From Diplolepis rosae (Eukaryota > Arthropoda > Insecta > Hymenoptera > Diplolepididae), in assembly GCA_030998225.1 (NCBI GenBank), contig JAPYXD010000555.1, forward strand, positions 5,952,001 to 6,016,000: a stretch of DNA of 64,000 nt, written 5' to 3'. Made by a program: the position numbers and the translations under genes. The notes beneath the pieces are model-generated. The model was not told the origin of the DNA and searched no databases. It saw only the letters and a list, made by a program, of their open reading frames with translations. This document shows positions 34,093 through 44,890 of the stretch, piece after piece; position 1 is the first letter of the stretch; the number at the start of each line of letters is the position of its first letter.

Positions 34093-34702
34093 TTAAGAAA
34101 CGATAACAGAAAATGTCTTGATCATATCAGAGGATAATTAGAAAAGTCGCCAACAATGAAGAGCGGAACTAACGCGACAATACTAATTTCCCCGGACATG
34201 TCCTCATTTTAGGACTTGTGTGAGTTGTCCTACAGGATTTTCGACTTTGTTCGGGTTTTAGTCCGGACTTTGCAAATGATAAATTTTTATTTTTTAATCA
34301 ACTTTTGGATCTCTTTTTGTATAGAATTTTATCATTCAAAGCCATCTAACGATTTCTTCACCAATTGGCAAACCTCAACAAATCCAAAATAATCTTTCAA
34401 CTCAATAGATTATTAATCAAAATGCATCAGGGTTCAAAAATAAAAATATAAGATGTTATGCGTTGATAACATTTAATAAAATAGTTACTTTTCTGTCCTA
34501 TCTTGTTCTCTTTTTCAAACTTTTTTGTCCTACTTCGTCTTTCTTTTTAAATAAATTTTTGTCCTACTTTGTTTTCATTTTTAAAACCTTTTTGTCCTAC
34601 TTTTCTAAAATCAATTATGGTCACTCTAAGCTGAACAGACCGAAGATAAATAGATGAGTTATTTAATGATGGAATCAAGTATGATAAGAGGATGAGACTC
34701 AC
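34093..34702. other. ap intron 1, first 600 bases
   Basis: Immediately downstream of ap exon 1. A motif, TTTTGTCCTACTT, recurs at about 34524, 34558 and 34590, giving a short imperfect tandem repeat (34490-34605). Confidence 0.5.
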
Positions 34703-34750
34703 CCAGTGCATGCCGGTGGTAGGAGGGGCGCGCTCCTCATACACTCCCAT
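34703..34750 (-). CDS. ap: apterous exon 1 coding part: translation start
   Basis: Sixteen codons read MGVYEERAPPTTGMHW and run straight into a GTGAGT donor at 34702. Drosophila Ap begins MGVCTEERPVMHWQQ, so the MGV-EER-MHW pattern and the following Gln (first codon of exon 2 here) agree. The join to 4757 is phase 0 and keeps one reading frame through LIM1. The ATG has G at +4. The intron to exon 2 is about 30 kb and packed with transposons. Because the exon is so short, the call rests on this N-terminal match, the consensus donor and the compatible phase. Confidence 0.85.
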
Positions 34751-35030
34751 CAGGGTGGCTGCTGTCGCGGGTTGATTCCCGCTGAGGGTGCGAGACGAGG
34801 TCGAGATAGCTAGGGTGGGACCTGGGGACCTTGATGCCGGTAACAGGGAGATGGCGTCCGCTGCGCAATCTATCTGTCTCCCTTATCCTCTTCGCTACCA
34901 CCTCCTACACCTTTTCCCTTATCTGCTTTTTCTCCTAACCCCTATTATTCAACCTCACCAATCACTCCACACTTTCATAACTCTCACTATCCGCAGTTTC
35001 TAACACTGTCTCCTCCACAATCACCCAACT

Positions 35031-35120
35031 TTACCGGACAATTCCCAAATCTTGATTCACACCAGTCATCATCTGATCTCTATCTCTTAGTAAATCAAGA
35101 TTCATGCACGAGACACTCAT
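35031..35120 (-). other. Upstream ORF (29 codons) in the ap leader
   Basis: Complete short ORF in the inferred 5' leader, starting MSVSCMNLDLL and ending GIVR before TAA. It ends about 280 bases upstream of the ap ATG. It could dampen ap translation. There is no evidence that the peptide itself matters. Confidence 0.35.
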
Positions 35121-35129
35121 CTGGTCCAG

Positions 35130-35216
35130 TTAATGCTGGTTTATCTTCGAGCGAATAAGCTCTAGCTGATGAATTTTTAACTCTGATAAAGCTTCAGCTG
35201 ATGAAGACCCAGTCAT
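35130..35216 (-). other. Upstream ORF (28 codons) in the ap leader
   Basis: Short ORF starting MTGSSSAEALSELK and ending SKINQH before TAA. It sits just 5' of the 29-codon upstream ORF. Its Ser/Glu/Leu-rich composition would suit a short helix, but conservation is unknown. Confidence 0.3.
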
Positions 35217-35465
35217 TTAATACACTCAACTTATTTTGGCCACACACATTTCAATCAGGTATTGGAAACCACCTGCTGTGTCACCGATCAACAGGGTCCA
35301 GAATCCCGGGATGGGCACTAATTCACATGGACTGTCTGAACCTAAGAGTCTCTCAAGTAGTCTTAATCCTCATTAATTCCGAGAATCAATCTTTCGCAAA
35401 GAATATCACACATTTGGTAAATGAGAATCACTTTTAAGAATGCTAAACACTTGGATTGATTATGA

Positions 35466-35492
35466 TCACTCAGGACTACTTGGACTTTTCAT
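35466..35492 (-). other. Upstream ORF (8 codons) in the ap leader
   Basis: Encodes MKSPSSPE before TGA. It is the most distal short ORF noted in the leader, immediately downstream of the TTTCAGTC initiator-like match. It is only relevant if transcription starts upstream of 35492. Confidence 0.25.
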
Positions 35493-36010
35493 GATGACTG
35501 AAATCTATCCACTTGTGTAGAGGGATTGTTCCTTGGGCAAGAAGCCGACGGAAATTGGAAGCACAACACTATAACTAGGTGTATCACCGCACTAGGAGAA
35601 TCACGCGCGATTTTCGAATCTGGGGAGAGAGTGTCGAGGTGCGGTCGATGCTGGCCGGCACGCAGGACGATGGATTCAGCGGAACAACGGAACGGAGTGG
35701 AGCGAAAGAAGGCGCATGTGCTCCAGGTTTTGTTGCGGTACGTCGGTACGTCGCGCTGCGCCGTACAGACTCGGCTCGGACCACGAAGCGGAGTGAGGGA
35801 AAGACAGGACGAGTGTCGGGTTTGGCAAGAAACAGCGCCACAAGCGGTCGAAGAGTGAATAGGGAAAAGTGAGGCGGCAGTTCTGATTGGACTGCCCATA
35901 ACTATCCCACCCGACCTTTCCGATCCCGACAAGCTCCACCTTCGAGACCAATCCTGCCCAGCCAAGCACATTTCTATGTCTTCTGCACCTTCTTCCCCTA
36001 CCTCTGTTCA

Positions 36011-37560
36011 CAAACATAACCTGGGTTCCGTGCTACTTCAATTTTCCCTTCTCGATCCGACGGGAAACTCCACTGATCAATTGGAATTATCTTTTTGGAT
36101 AAATTTGATTGATAGAATCGGTTCGTTTTGACATATAAGTTGTTTATTTTCTCCCGACGTTTTGTCCTCTCTGGAGGCATTATTAGGGCGTAAGGAGAAA
36201 ATGCCCTATTTAAGAAATGTATCTGGCAAGACCCTTGGCGGGATTTCTAGTTTATTAATTTCAATATGATATTTTTCCCTTTTTTGCGAAAACCATGAAT
36301 GTGCAAAATCGAAGTTTTGAGAGAAACGATAAATACTGATTGCAATTTTTGATGAAATTTAAGAAAGTTCGACCATGTCTGGGAAATATTCGTCCTCTTA
36401 TTCAATACATAATAGAGAAAAATGTTCGCATCGTCGGGAAAAAATTATTTTTTAGTAAAAATTGCTGTAGGTCAAAGTTCAGTGCAGTTTTTTCCAAAAT
36501 TACTCTTTAAAAATTATCTGATTTTGACGAATGATGGAATAAACCGTAGTTAGAATAAATATATGTATAAATACAATAATTAATAAATTAATCCGTCTGG
36601 CACGTGCAAGATGCACGCTTTCAAATTTTTTTCGGCTTATATAAATATTAACATCTGAATATTAGCCATTTTGATATATTTCACGAAACGTAATTCAACG
36701 AATGATGGCTCATTTACTTTTTTAGCCAATTTTAAAAGATTCCACGATCTCAACTTTTTAAATTAATCTCTCATTTTCTAACTACAGCTATTTGCTTATA
36801 AAAGTTATTCAATTTTTCAACATTTCTGATTGACAGTTAGAAAATTAGAGACTTATTGATAAATCTAAGATGGTATAGAGTTTTCTAAAAATGTTGAAAG
36901 AAAAAAATGACATATTTTAAATTTAAAATTTTTTTCTTGATGAAATGAATATTTTTCTTTTGGAATATTTTATTTTTTTATATTTCATTTTTGTATTTCT
37001 TTTAAATAATTGCATAATATCTCAAGAAATATTGTATCAAAAATTCATGTCGATCGGAGCAAAATTGACGAAGTTATGAATATTTGAGCATCCATTGCTC
37101 AAAATCTACTCGACCAATTGTTTTGAAATTTTGCACAGTACTTCTTCACATAATTCAACAGGTATCCCTAGGAGCTTTTCTGTTTATTTTAATAATTATC
37201 AATTTTGCAATAACAAATTAGCCGATTTTTTTTAACGAAAATCTGTTTTTTGGCTTCCAAGTGCTACGAAAAATTGGGAAATCGGGAGAAAAAAAATCCT
37301 ACCAGAGTTACCTCGAGAAACATCTCCTTTAACAAATGCACTTTGATTTTTTTGTATCAAATGATTCTGTTGTGAGTTATGATGTACACCGCAAAACAAC
37401 TTTTTTTCGAATCCGGAGATTTACTGTCACTCGCTCAATTTTCAATATTTTTCAATGAAAATTTAGGCAAATTTTGCTCAAATGTTGCATTATTATATGG
37501 AAATAGACTGAATGAACTAACACTATCTGTATCGCCAAAATTTTTTTTTAAAAGCATGCC
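36011..37560. other. 5' flank of ap, AT-rich, no gene
   Basis: AT-rich DNA upstream of the ap promoter. No ORF with a domain and no complete transposon is visible. Confidence 0.4.
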
Positions 37561-37577
37561 TTTTTTCACAGAATTAA

Positions 37578-37603
37578 CCTTACCCCCCCCCCCCCCCCCA
37601 AAA
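37578..37603. repeat. Poly-C tract
   Basis: An uninterrupted run of about 18 C followed by A. Such tracts also occur as G runs near 7547, 40173, 57488 and 60843. Confidence 0.9.
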
Positions 37604-39640
37604 AAACAGTTTTTAAAGTAGTAATTAATTAAGTTTTCCAAGGGCTTCTTAGCCACGGTCAAATCTCCTTAAATGGTGTGGTTTTTAAATTTGAATTCAT
37701 TCTTTTTCAATTTTTAATCCTTTTAAAATTGGAATCAGTTTTCTTCGTTTTTCTCAAAACTTCCAATTTGCTCAGTTATGGTTTTAGCATAAAGGGAACG
37801 ACATATAATGCAGTAATTATTGAGCTATATAATAATAATCGAGCACATGAAACCACCACTTTTTCCTTCTTGATCCGGTTCAAAATAACAAAAATTACTG
37901 AGATAATTAATCATTTTCTTGTAAAATATCATGGAGAAAAAAGATTTGCTGTATTAGCGAACAGGTTTGTTAATATAGAACCTACAAACTTTTTACTGTT
38001 CCAGCAAAATTTTAGTTGTCATGATAAAACTTTTTGTTAAACCCACAAAAAACTAAAAACTACTTCTAGTTTTGATAATAAAAAAATTCAATAGATTTTG
38101 TAAAATTGAACTTGTTTTCATTTTACAAACTAAAAGTTGTTGATCTACGTCCGTTTTTTTCCTCTATTATTTCCTAAAATTTAAAAACAAAATTTTCTTT
38201 ACAATCAGTCATTTCTGAGTGATAATCAATCATTCTTAACTAAAAATCAATCACTCTTGACTGATTAAATACAAGAAATTGGTCACCGATTGGAATTATT
38301 AAAATGCTAACTGATTTAGATTTAGAGAGTACATTCTTTCACATTTCTTGGATGAAATTATAGTGTTGAAAGATCTTTCGATTCGCTTGAAAAAACTCAA
38401 ATTTCAGTCAAAATTTGGATAGGAAAATATTTTAATGAACACTGAGGAAAGATGTAAAATCTATAACTCCTTACCTTGTACGACGAAAAATGAACATTGC
38501 AGAATAAAAACCTCTTGACTAAATGGTAAAAGTCGCTGATTTCCTATAGAAGAAAAGGGATATTTCTAGGAAACAGACTACTTTTACCTGTTTATTTTTC
38601 TTCTTGCATTAGAGACACATGACAGCAATTACTGCCAATCCAGGGAATAAGGATTTTCATGTCTTTCCTGAAATATTATGAAATTGCTTCAATTTCTTTA
38701 AAGACTCAGTGATTTTCAAATAATGAATCTTGTAAAACTCGAGATGGCTGAGTAACAATATTTGTTCAATTAATTGAATCATGTGAATAACATTTAGTCA
38801 AATTATTCCATTTCTCAGCCTCTCAATATTCTGATTAACTATAATTAATTACATGAAATTTCTGGAAACAAATTAATAAATTTCTAACTTCTAAATAACA
38901 AACTTTTTAAACTTTGTGAAAATATATCAAAAAATATAAAAAATTGATTTTAAATTTTCATTTCCAAAACACATTTTCTATTAGTCCATTGAAATATGTT
39001 TTTTTAAATGAAAATTTAAAAAATGGGTCACTGAAACAAATCAGTCGGAAATTTTACAGTCTAATTTCAATTTAGAGAGTAGAAACTCTCATGTCAGTTC
39101 TTGTCTATATATGAATCTTTTTTTTATAATAGAACTTTCAAACCGAGTTCGTAATAAAAATGCATCCTATACTCATGCCAATATAAGTATCACTTTTCCC
39201 CCAATGAAACTCATGCGAAGTGGAATTCAAAACATATTATACTAGTTAGCCTTTTGTAGAGCTGGTCAAATGATTTTTGATCCCATTGAAAACCAAGTTT
39301 AGAAAAACAGTTCGAGGACGTCTGCTATATATATATAACTATATTGTCCTCAAACTCGCTCAGATTGAAGATTACAGTTTCCAAATGCGCTTCGACTGAA
39401 TGACTCTTCTCTACGCAAACCTTATTAAAAACCAGCACGTGCCATTTTACAGAATGATGGTCCTTATGTAAGCCATTTCAACACCCCATGCCTTCCAATT
39501 ATTATCAAGTGATCAATGTTAATTTAGTGAAGAGGACGAACATTTTTTCCTCGACTTTTTTTTATAAAACGACTTTCAAAATGCATTCATCATTTTTTCA
39601 TATTCTTGAAGACGTCATCGATCATTATTCTTGTTGGTTC
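37604..39640. other. 5' flank of ap with scattered MITE ends
   Basis: Single right termini of the CTCTCTAAATC family end near 38330 (GATTTAGATTTAGAGAGTA) and 39080 (CAATTTAGAGAGTA). A TTGATCTACGTCCGTTTTTT segment near 38140 belongs to the TTAA foldback family. No gene. Confidence 0.5.
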
Positions 39641-39905
39641 GACTATAGTATTTTGTTGTTATACGGACAACAGAACATTTGGAAAATTCAACAAAATTAT
39701 TTCATTGACTCAACAACATTTTATAGTCCGTGAAATTTGCTTAAATGGACCACAAATTTTCTTGGTTCAACCAAATATTCTAGTTACTTTTAATAAATTC
39801 AAAATATATATTATATTAAACCAAAAAATTTGGTCAAGTCAATAAAATACTTTGTGAAATTAACAAAACGATTTTTTTCAATGAACAAAACTTTTTTCTG
39901 AATGC
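39640..39905. repeat. CAACAAAA-type MITE fragment
   Basis: Contains CAACAAAATTATTTCATTG, TTGGTTCAACCAAATATTCT and AATTAACAAAACGATTTTTT, matching 20230-20420. The ends are not clear. Confidence 0.5.
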
Positions 39906-39974
39906 AGTATTGAACATTTTTATGGAAATTCAATTCTATAATAGAATATAGTTATAAATAAAAAAACAATTCTT

Positions 39975-40100
39975 ACAAGATTTACTGAAGAAGAAAACAA
40001 TTTTTGCGATTCAAAGAAAGTTTCTTCAACTTAAAGAAGAATATTTGTACACACTGAGGAAAATTTCTTAGAATTAAAATAACTTTGACGAATCAAGAGA
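39975..40100. repeat. Repeat shared with 50862-51140
   Basis: GATTTACTGAAGAAGAAAAC, CAAAGAAAGTTTCTTCAAC and TGTACACACTGAGGAAAATT recur at 50862-51140, where about 150 extra bases separate the two halves. Confidence 0.6.
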
Positions 40101-40134
40101 AATTTTTTTTCCATATGTAAAAGACATGTTTTTT

Positions 40135-40510
40135 GCATTTGGGGCCATCCATATACCACGTGGACAGTTTAGGGGGGGGGGGGAAATTCCATGCTTGTCC
40201 ACGAGGGGGACCAGGGAGTCAGGCCAAAATCCACGTGGACACACGTTTCCCCAAATCTGCGAAAAATACACTCAAATATAATAAATTTGAAATCTTCCAT
40301 TCCAGTGATCTTTTTTAGGAGAACATGAAAAACTGAGAATATTTTCACGACTTTTTTTTTTAACTTTAAACCTTGTTTAAACTCACGGTATCAAATATAT
40401 CTGAATTTTCAGCCAATTTGTCGCTCCTTTTGGCCTCCTCGCTTTTGAAGACCAATAATATCTATATTTTCATAAAATATGTCCACGTGGACAGAGTAGG
40501 GGGTAATTTC
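40135..40510. repeat. CCACGTGGAC repeat with poly-G
   Basis: GTCCACGTGGAC-type palindromes at about 40158, 40231 and 40483, with G runs and CTTGTCCACGAGGGGGACC between. This style of GGGCCATCCA...CCACGTGGAC repeat is common in insect DNA and is probably a short non-autonomous element. Limits are approximate. Confidence 0.5.
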
Positions 40511-41654
40511 TAATTACTTTAATTCAAAATTTCAAGAATTTGAAGAAACTTTTTTGGTTCAAATTTTGTTGTTTTTCCGTATTTTGAGAGTTCAAACACT
40601 TTCGAATTCTTGAAATTTTGAATTATACTTTTGTCTGGACCTTGGGATGAATTTGAATTCTCAGTGATACGTCTTCGAATTTAGTTTTCTAATTACTGCT
40701 TACCCGTGTAGAAATTTCCCTATCTTTCCTTATTTCAAGTTGGGTTTCAGTGGGGCCCGGACTAGAATTTCCTAATAAAGAAAAAACTGGTAGGGGCACT
40801 GTTAGCACCCGATTAGTATTTCTAGGCCAGAAAAAACTGATAGGGGCCCTGTCAGGTGCCAGTGAGGAATTCCTTGTTTCGCTCAAGTATGGAAAATCTA
40901 TTTGTATCTGGCGGGGCCCCGACTAGAGAATCCCTACTTGTAATATTTGTGGTTAAGGTTAGGTCCATTAGATACAACATAACCTTTATTCTTTATTCCC
41001 ATTAAAATTTGATCTTATCTCAGAAAAATGGAGATTTTCTAAACACGGTCTTAGATAAGATTATTACTTAAGAGAAATCAAGCACTTTTAAGAAAATTTT
41101 TTTGTAATTTTGACTCTAATTCGCATGTAATCATAATAATTATATGCGAGCACGTGTGTGTATGTGTGTGTATCTGATTGTGTCGAGGTAGTAACAATAA
41201 CTAAACATCTAGTTCAATTAAAATGAAGTGAATGGTAAAATCAATTAAAGCTTTCATAGTAAACATAAGCAGTAGAAGTTACTACATAAGAGTAGTTAGA
41301 TAAACAAACTGATGATAAGTAAATAAGTGTACTATTTTTTTTAATACTACTTCATTAGTTTAAAGGAATCATAACCTGTATAAATTATCACTAATATACA
41401 ATAATAAAAATTAATGCTCCTAAAATTTATATAATTCTTCAAAAATGACACTTGGGGCCTTTACGAATTACGGAAAGTAAGTTAAAAAGTAGTCAAAACT
41501 ACTGAGATTTTTTCGGTGTACGTGTAACGAAAAAGTATTGTCAATTCACTCAGAAAAAATTTCCTAGCTTGAAAATAGATTTTTTACTGTGAAAACAGTA
41601 AACTTAACCTTCTAAGCGAATATATCCCTCCGTTGCCGTTAAAAACGCTAAATA

Positions 41655-42411
41655 AAGGGTTTCCCAATAAGGGTGATATGTTTTGAAATTGAAAAAAAAC
41701 ACTGAATATTCATTCGGAATTGATCGAAATCTTTTTTATTATATTGGATATTCTATGCCATTTATGATTTAAACAATATATCGGCCAAATGTCCCCCGAG
41801 ACTTGAGCCAAAAATGCGCCTCATCAGAAAAGATGATTTTTTGATGAAAATTGGGATCATTTTCAATTGATTCCAGAGCCCAATCCGCGAACTCCCGACG
41901 CAAACGATGGTCATTAGGCTTCAGTTCTTGGGCCAGAATCATCTTATAGGGATGCAGGCCAAGATCCAATCGCAAAATACGCCAGGTAGTCATCCTGGAC
42001 AGGCCCAATTCCTGAGATCGGCGTGGCACGGACAATTCACGGTTTTCCTCGATACTGGCCTGTACGGCGGCTATATTCTGTGTAGAACGTGCGGTACGCA
42101 TACGATTTTTAGGCTTAGTATCCAATAGAGTAAATTCACTCTCCAACTTATCGATTATTCGACGAATTGAGAGCGCGGATGGAGCAGAATGACCACCATA
42201 TTTTGCACGATATGCTCTTTGAACACCGACAAAACTTCTCGAATTTTGATAAAATAATTGGACAATTTCCAAACGTTGTGGAAGCGTGAAACTACTCATG
42301 ATTAAATGGCAAACCTTACTGATGACAACTGACAGCAGACGTCAAAAATTTCAGTTCAAATGAGCCCGATAGGGACATTCAAAATCATATCACCCCTATT
42401 GGGAAACCCTT
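41655..42411 (-). mobile_element. Tc1/IS630-like element with internal deletion, nested
   Basis: TIRs AAGGGTTTCCCAATAAGGGT and its complement, flanked by TA. Copy B of the host repeat keeps the unfilled site (GTTTTTAACGGCAACGGAGG on its strand, next to AATATT), which proves this was an insertion at TA. Only the 5' half of the transposase remains. Confidence 0.88.
41769..42299 (-). pseudogene. Tc1/IS630-type transposase, N-terminal half only
   Basis: The 176-codon ORF starts MSSFTLPQRLEIVQLFYQNS, then GVQRAYRAKYGGHSAPSALS. The second helix-turn-helix is SVPRRSQELGLSRMTTWRIL. It continues LGLHPYKMILAQELKPNDH and KIIFSDEAHFWL, where the Asp of SDEAHF is the first catalytic residue. The frame then ends in a few foreign codons (GRYIV). 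Full enzymes of this family are about 340 residues, so the catalytic second half is deleted. DNA binding could in principle survive. The frame is unusually open for a relic. Confidence 0.85.
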
Positions 42412-42767
42412 TATTAGAGTCTTAACTCGAATTTTCCCTGTACTTTTTCTCTCAGTGTGGAAAATTCTTTTTATTTATTATTTTTTCAGTGAGATACCTG
42501 AACAAAATTGGTCACGTGACTCTGCTGATATATGCCTTTAAATACAATGCGGAGGCCCAATAGGGACCTAATGGTGTCCTTTTTTGTAGGTGGGGTAGTG
42601 TAAGGGATAACCTCACTAAACCCCTACTAGAAAGTCTAGTGAGGCCCACCTCGACAAAAGCGTTACGTTATAGACGGGACCCTGACTAGTTTTTCACGCT
42701 AAATCCCGACTATAAATAAGGCAAGCTCGTCAGGGCCCCACTAGGCCCCTATCGAAATTTCTACACG

Positions 42768-43929
42768 CACGGAAAAAAATAATTAGCTGCATTAGCTAAA
42801 TATTCGCTACCACAGCTAAGAAAGTTAATTGATATACGGACAGCGAATCTCTTAGCTGCTAATACTAACGTCTATTTGCTACAGTACTTTAGCGATGCCA
42901 GCTAATTTACGTTAGCACTGGTAACAACGATTGTGCGCAGTAGCCTATCGGTCGTGTTATCTTCCTGTTCTAACAGCGTTTGAAGTACTAGTTAATTTTA
43001 TTAGCAATTGCTGCAAATAGAGGTAGCACTCAAAATCATTGATTTTGAACTTCCAAACCTACATTTAAATACAGTTACACCTGGGTGCTTAAGAAAAAAA
43101 TGATCTCGTAACCCTTCTATACTCACAAAAGTCTGCTGGCAAGTTATATCAAAACAACTAATTTCTTGCGACATATCGTAACCTGCAAAATTAAAAACGA
43201 AAAAAACTGATTCAGTTCTAACCTTAATCACAGCATAATTTTTCAAGAATAAGAATAAAACGTGAGCTGCTTTGATAACCAAACTTATAGCTACAAGTAG
43301 AAACATTATCGGGAACAGTAGCGACTTACTTGCCAGTTCAATATAATGTTTTCAAAAATTGTACAAGTATACAACACTTAGAATTAAGATAACCTCAGTA
43401 AAACGATAATAAATAGCACAATGAAAAACCTATTACAAAACCTACAATACAATCTTCAGAGATCAGTTACAAATCAGTCATTTGCATTATAAATTAACGC
43501 GAATCGTCGAATTATTTATAAATTAAATTTAAAACAACGCGACAGGTGTACAACTTACCATTTACAGCAGAATATCTGACTAGTCGCGCTTTGTGCGCAT
43601 GAGTAGCACAGAAAACGCGGGATGTCTAAGCAGCCGTTAGCAACCGCTGCTAACTTCTTACATATCAGCGCAAAATTTTAAAAGCTACGAGTACGAATTT
43701 TGAGATTTTCTAGGAGAGTAAACTGTTTTAGCAGCAACAAACAAATGATTAGCTACAACTCTTAATACGCTAAGGAGTCCAATGCAAATTTTACACTTCG
43801 ATTGCAGCTAACATTTTTTAACTGTCCCAGCAAACTGTTAACTCTCTCAGCAAACTTTTTATCAATCACAATTAACTAGTCGACAGCTAACTGCAGTTAG
43901 CAGTAGCAGACATTTCATTTTTTTCCGTG
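42768..43929. mobile_element. TIR element carrying a captured zinc-finger gene start, nested
   Basis: CACGGAAAAAAATAATTAGC start; ATTTCATTTTTTTCCGTG end. The arms are rich in AGCTAA/TTAGC units. It is inserted in the right terminus of copy A, and comparison with copy B's terminus indicates a 2-base CG duplication. The middle holds non-repetitive DNA with a 5' exon, an intron and a C2H2-coding exon on the minus strand. Confidence 0.72.
43001..43345 (-). pseudogene. Captured 5' end of a C2H2 zinc-finger gene
   Basis: On the minus strand a 5' segment ends at a consensus donor GTAAGT (43329). A 147-base intron ends TTTTAATTTTGCAG (43183), and the next exon has ATG at 43174: MSQEISCFDITCQQTFVSIE, then GLRDHFFLKHPGVTVFKCR. 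The spacing is C-X4-C-X12-H-X4-H, a complete C2H2 finger, and KC starts the next one. The frame then goes to about 43001 through weakly coding sequence, so the rest of the gene is absent. This finger-first style is typical of uncharacterised insect proteins; no gene name is justified. Confidence 0.6.
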
Positions 43930-43935
43930 CGGGTA

Positions 43936-44890
43936 CATCTCCATGAAAATATAGCAACAGCATTATTATAACTCTCAAATAATCTTTTTCAATAATTTTT
44001 GTGGAAGCCAATAACATTTTGTCATTCGAATTTCTGGGTCACCATGTATCTCCAAGTAAGTTGAACAAAAAACCGCAATTGATTTGCAGTCTAGTTATCC
44101 AAAGGAAGAACGTACCATTGAATTTCAATATAACATCTTTTTCCGAAAATGAGATAAAAAATGCATGAAACGTAACCGCGGCTTGACTGGAAAGACTCCG
44201 ACGTAAGAATATTCATTGGAATCAGTAGTCACCCGAGCGAACAGTCGCATCCGGCCACGCTTTCTGCGGTTAAAGGCTTTTTTCGTAGTCTGGAAAGTCG
44301 AATCGGTGATCTGGTCAATTCTTTTTGTTCCGTTATACTACTTTACGAAGTATCGCTCGATGGAATTGACGAGCATCCTCTCCCAAGAGAGATACAAAAG
44401 GTCCCTCGATTTAGCGGTTCAACGCGAGGGGAGCCCCGCAAAATAAAACAAACAGCCTTTTTCCCGCTGACCAAACGTCACGCTTTGGATTTTACTCATC
44501 GTTGCTGATTTGGAAAAACAACACCCAGATCTCTATAGTGTCCATTTGCTGCAAAAATATCTTTTAATGGTTTTGTAACCTTTTGTGAGAAGATCTAACT
44601 GTAACTAAAACAAAAACTTTTCCCACGCCCGAATGGAAGGGCGAAAGGGGGTCGTCATGCAAAACACTAAATTGTAAAGAAAGTCAAAAATAATACTTCT
44701 AATTAGAGACAAAGATATAGAAATGTTTGGAAATGAGGTATTTTCAGTTCTTTCATTCTTATATATTTATTCCGTTTTACCTGTTCACCTTTTCTTTAAA
44801 TTTCTATCAGGGGGGCCAATATTGGACTTTCAGAAATATTATTAAATTCAATACACATGTGTATATGAAATTTAATATTTCTGTATATTA
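43936..44890. other. 5' flank of ap, no gene
   Basis: A balanced stretch (44150-44500) has a 76-codon plus ORF (44216-44446) without a domain. Otherwise AT-rich. Confidence 0.35.

Larger units (their letters stand above)
34751..36010 (-). promoter_or_regulatory. ap: apterous 5' leader and CpG-rich promoter region
   Basis: Directly upstream of the ap start codon, the sequence changes from AT-rich transposon DNA to about 1.2 kb of GC- and CpG-richer, apparently non-repetitive DNA, richest at about 35530-35900. On the minus strand it has short upstream ORFs and a TTTCAGTC initiator-like match near 35500. No splice acceptor is needed between it and the ATG. I infer an unspliced 5' leader with the promoter at its distal end. 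The transcription start is not determined. Several overlapping ORFs of 80-160 codons on both strands here are a by-product of GC content. Confidence 0.6.
40703..43933. mobile_element. TIR element copy A with two nested transposons
   Basis: Left end CCCGTGTAGAAATTTCCC after TA (40701-40702). The right end is CGAAATTTCTACACGGG once the insert at 42768-43929 is taken out, followed by TA (43934-43935). Subterminal GGGGCCC motifs and CTAGAAAGTCTAGTGAGGCC-like blocks sit at both ends. Without the nested Tc1 relic and the zinc-finger element it is about 1.3 kb. Copy B is inverted at 53084-54871. Confidence 0.75.

Noticed and set aside
35489..36017. Six overlapping ORFs up to 160 codons on both strands
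   Set aside because: All frames are open because the region is CpG-rich. There is no domain, no preferred frame, and the position fits the ap promoter/leader.
37379..37621. ORF ending in a Pro run
   Set aside because: The Pro run is the poly-C tract translated; there is no other coding evidence.
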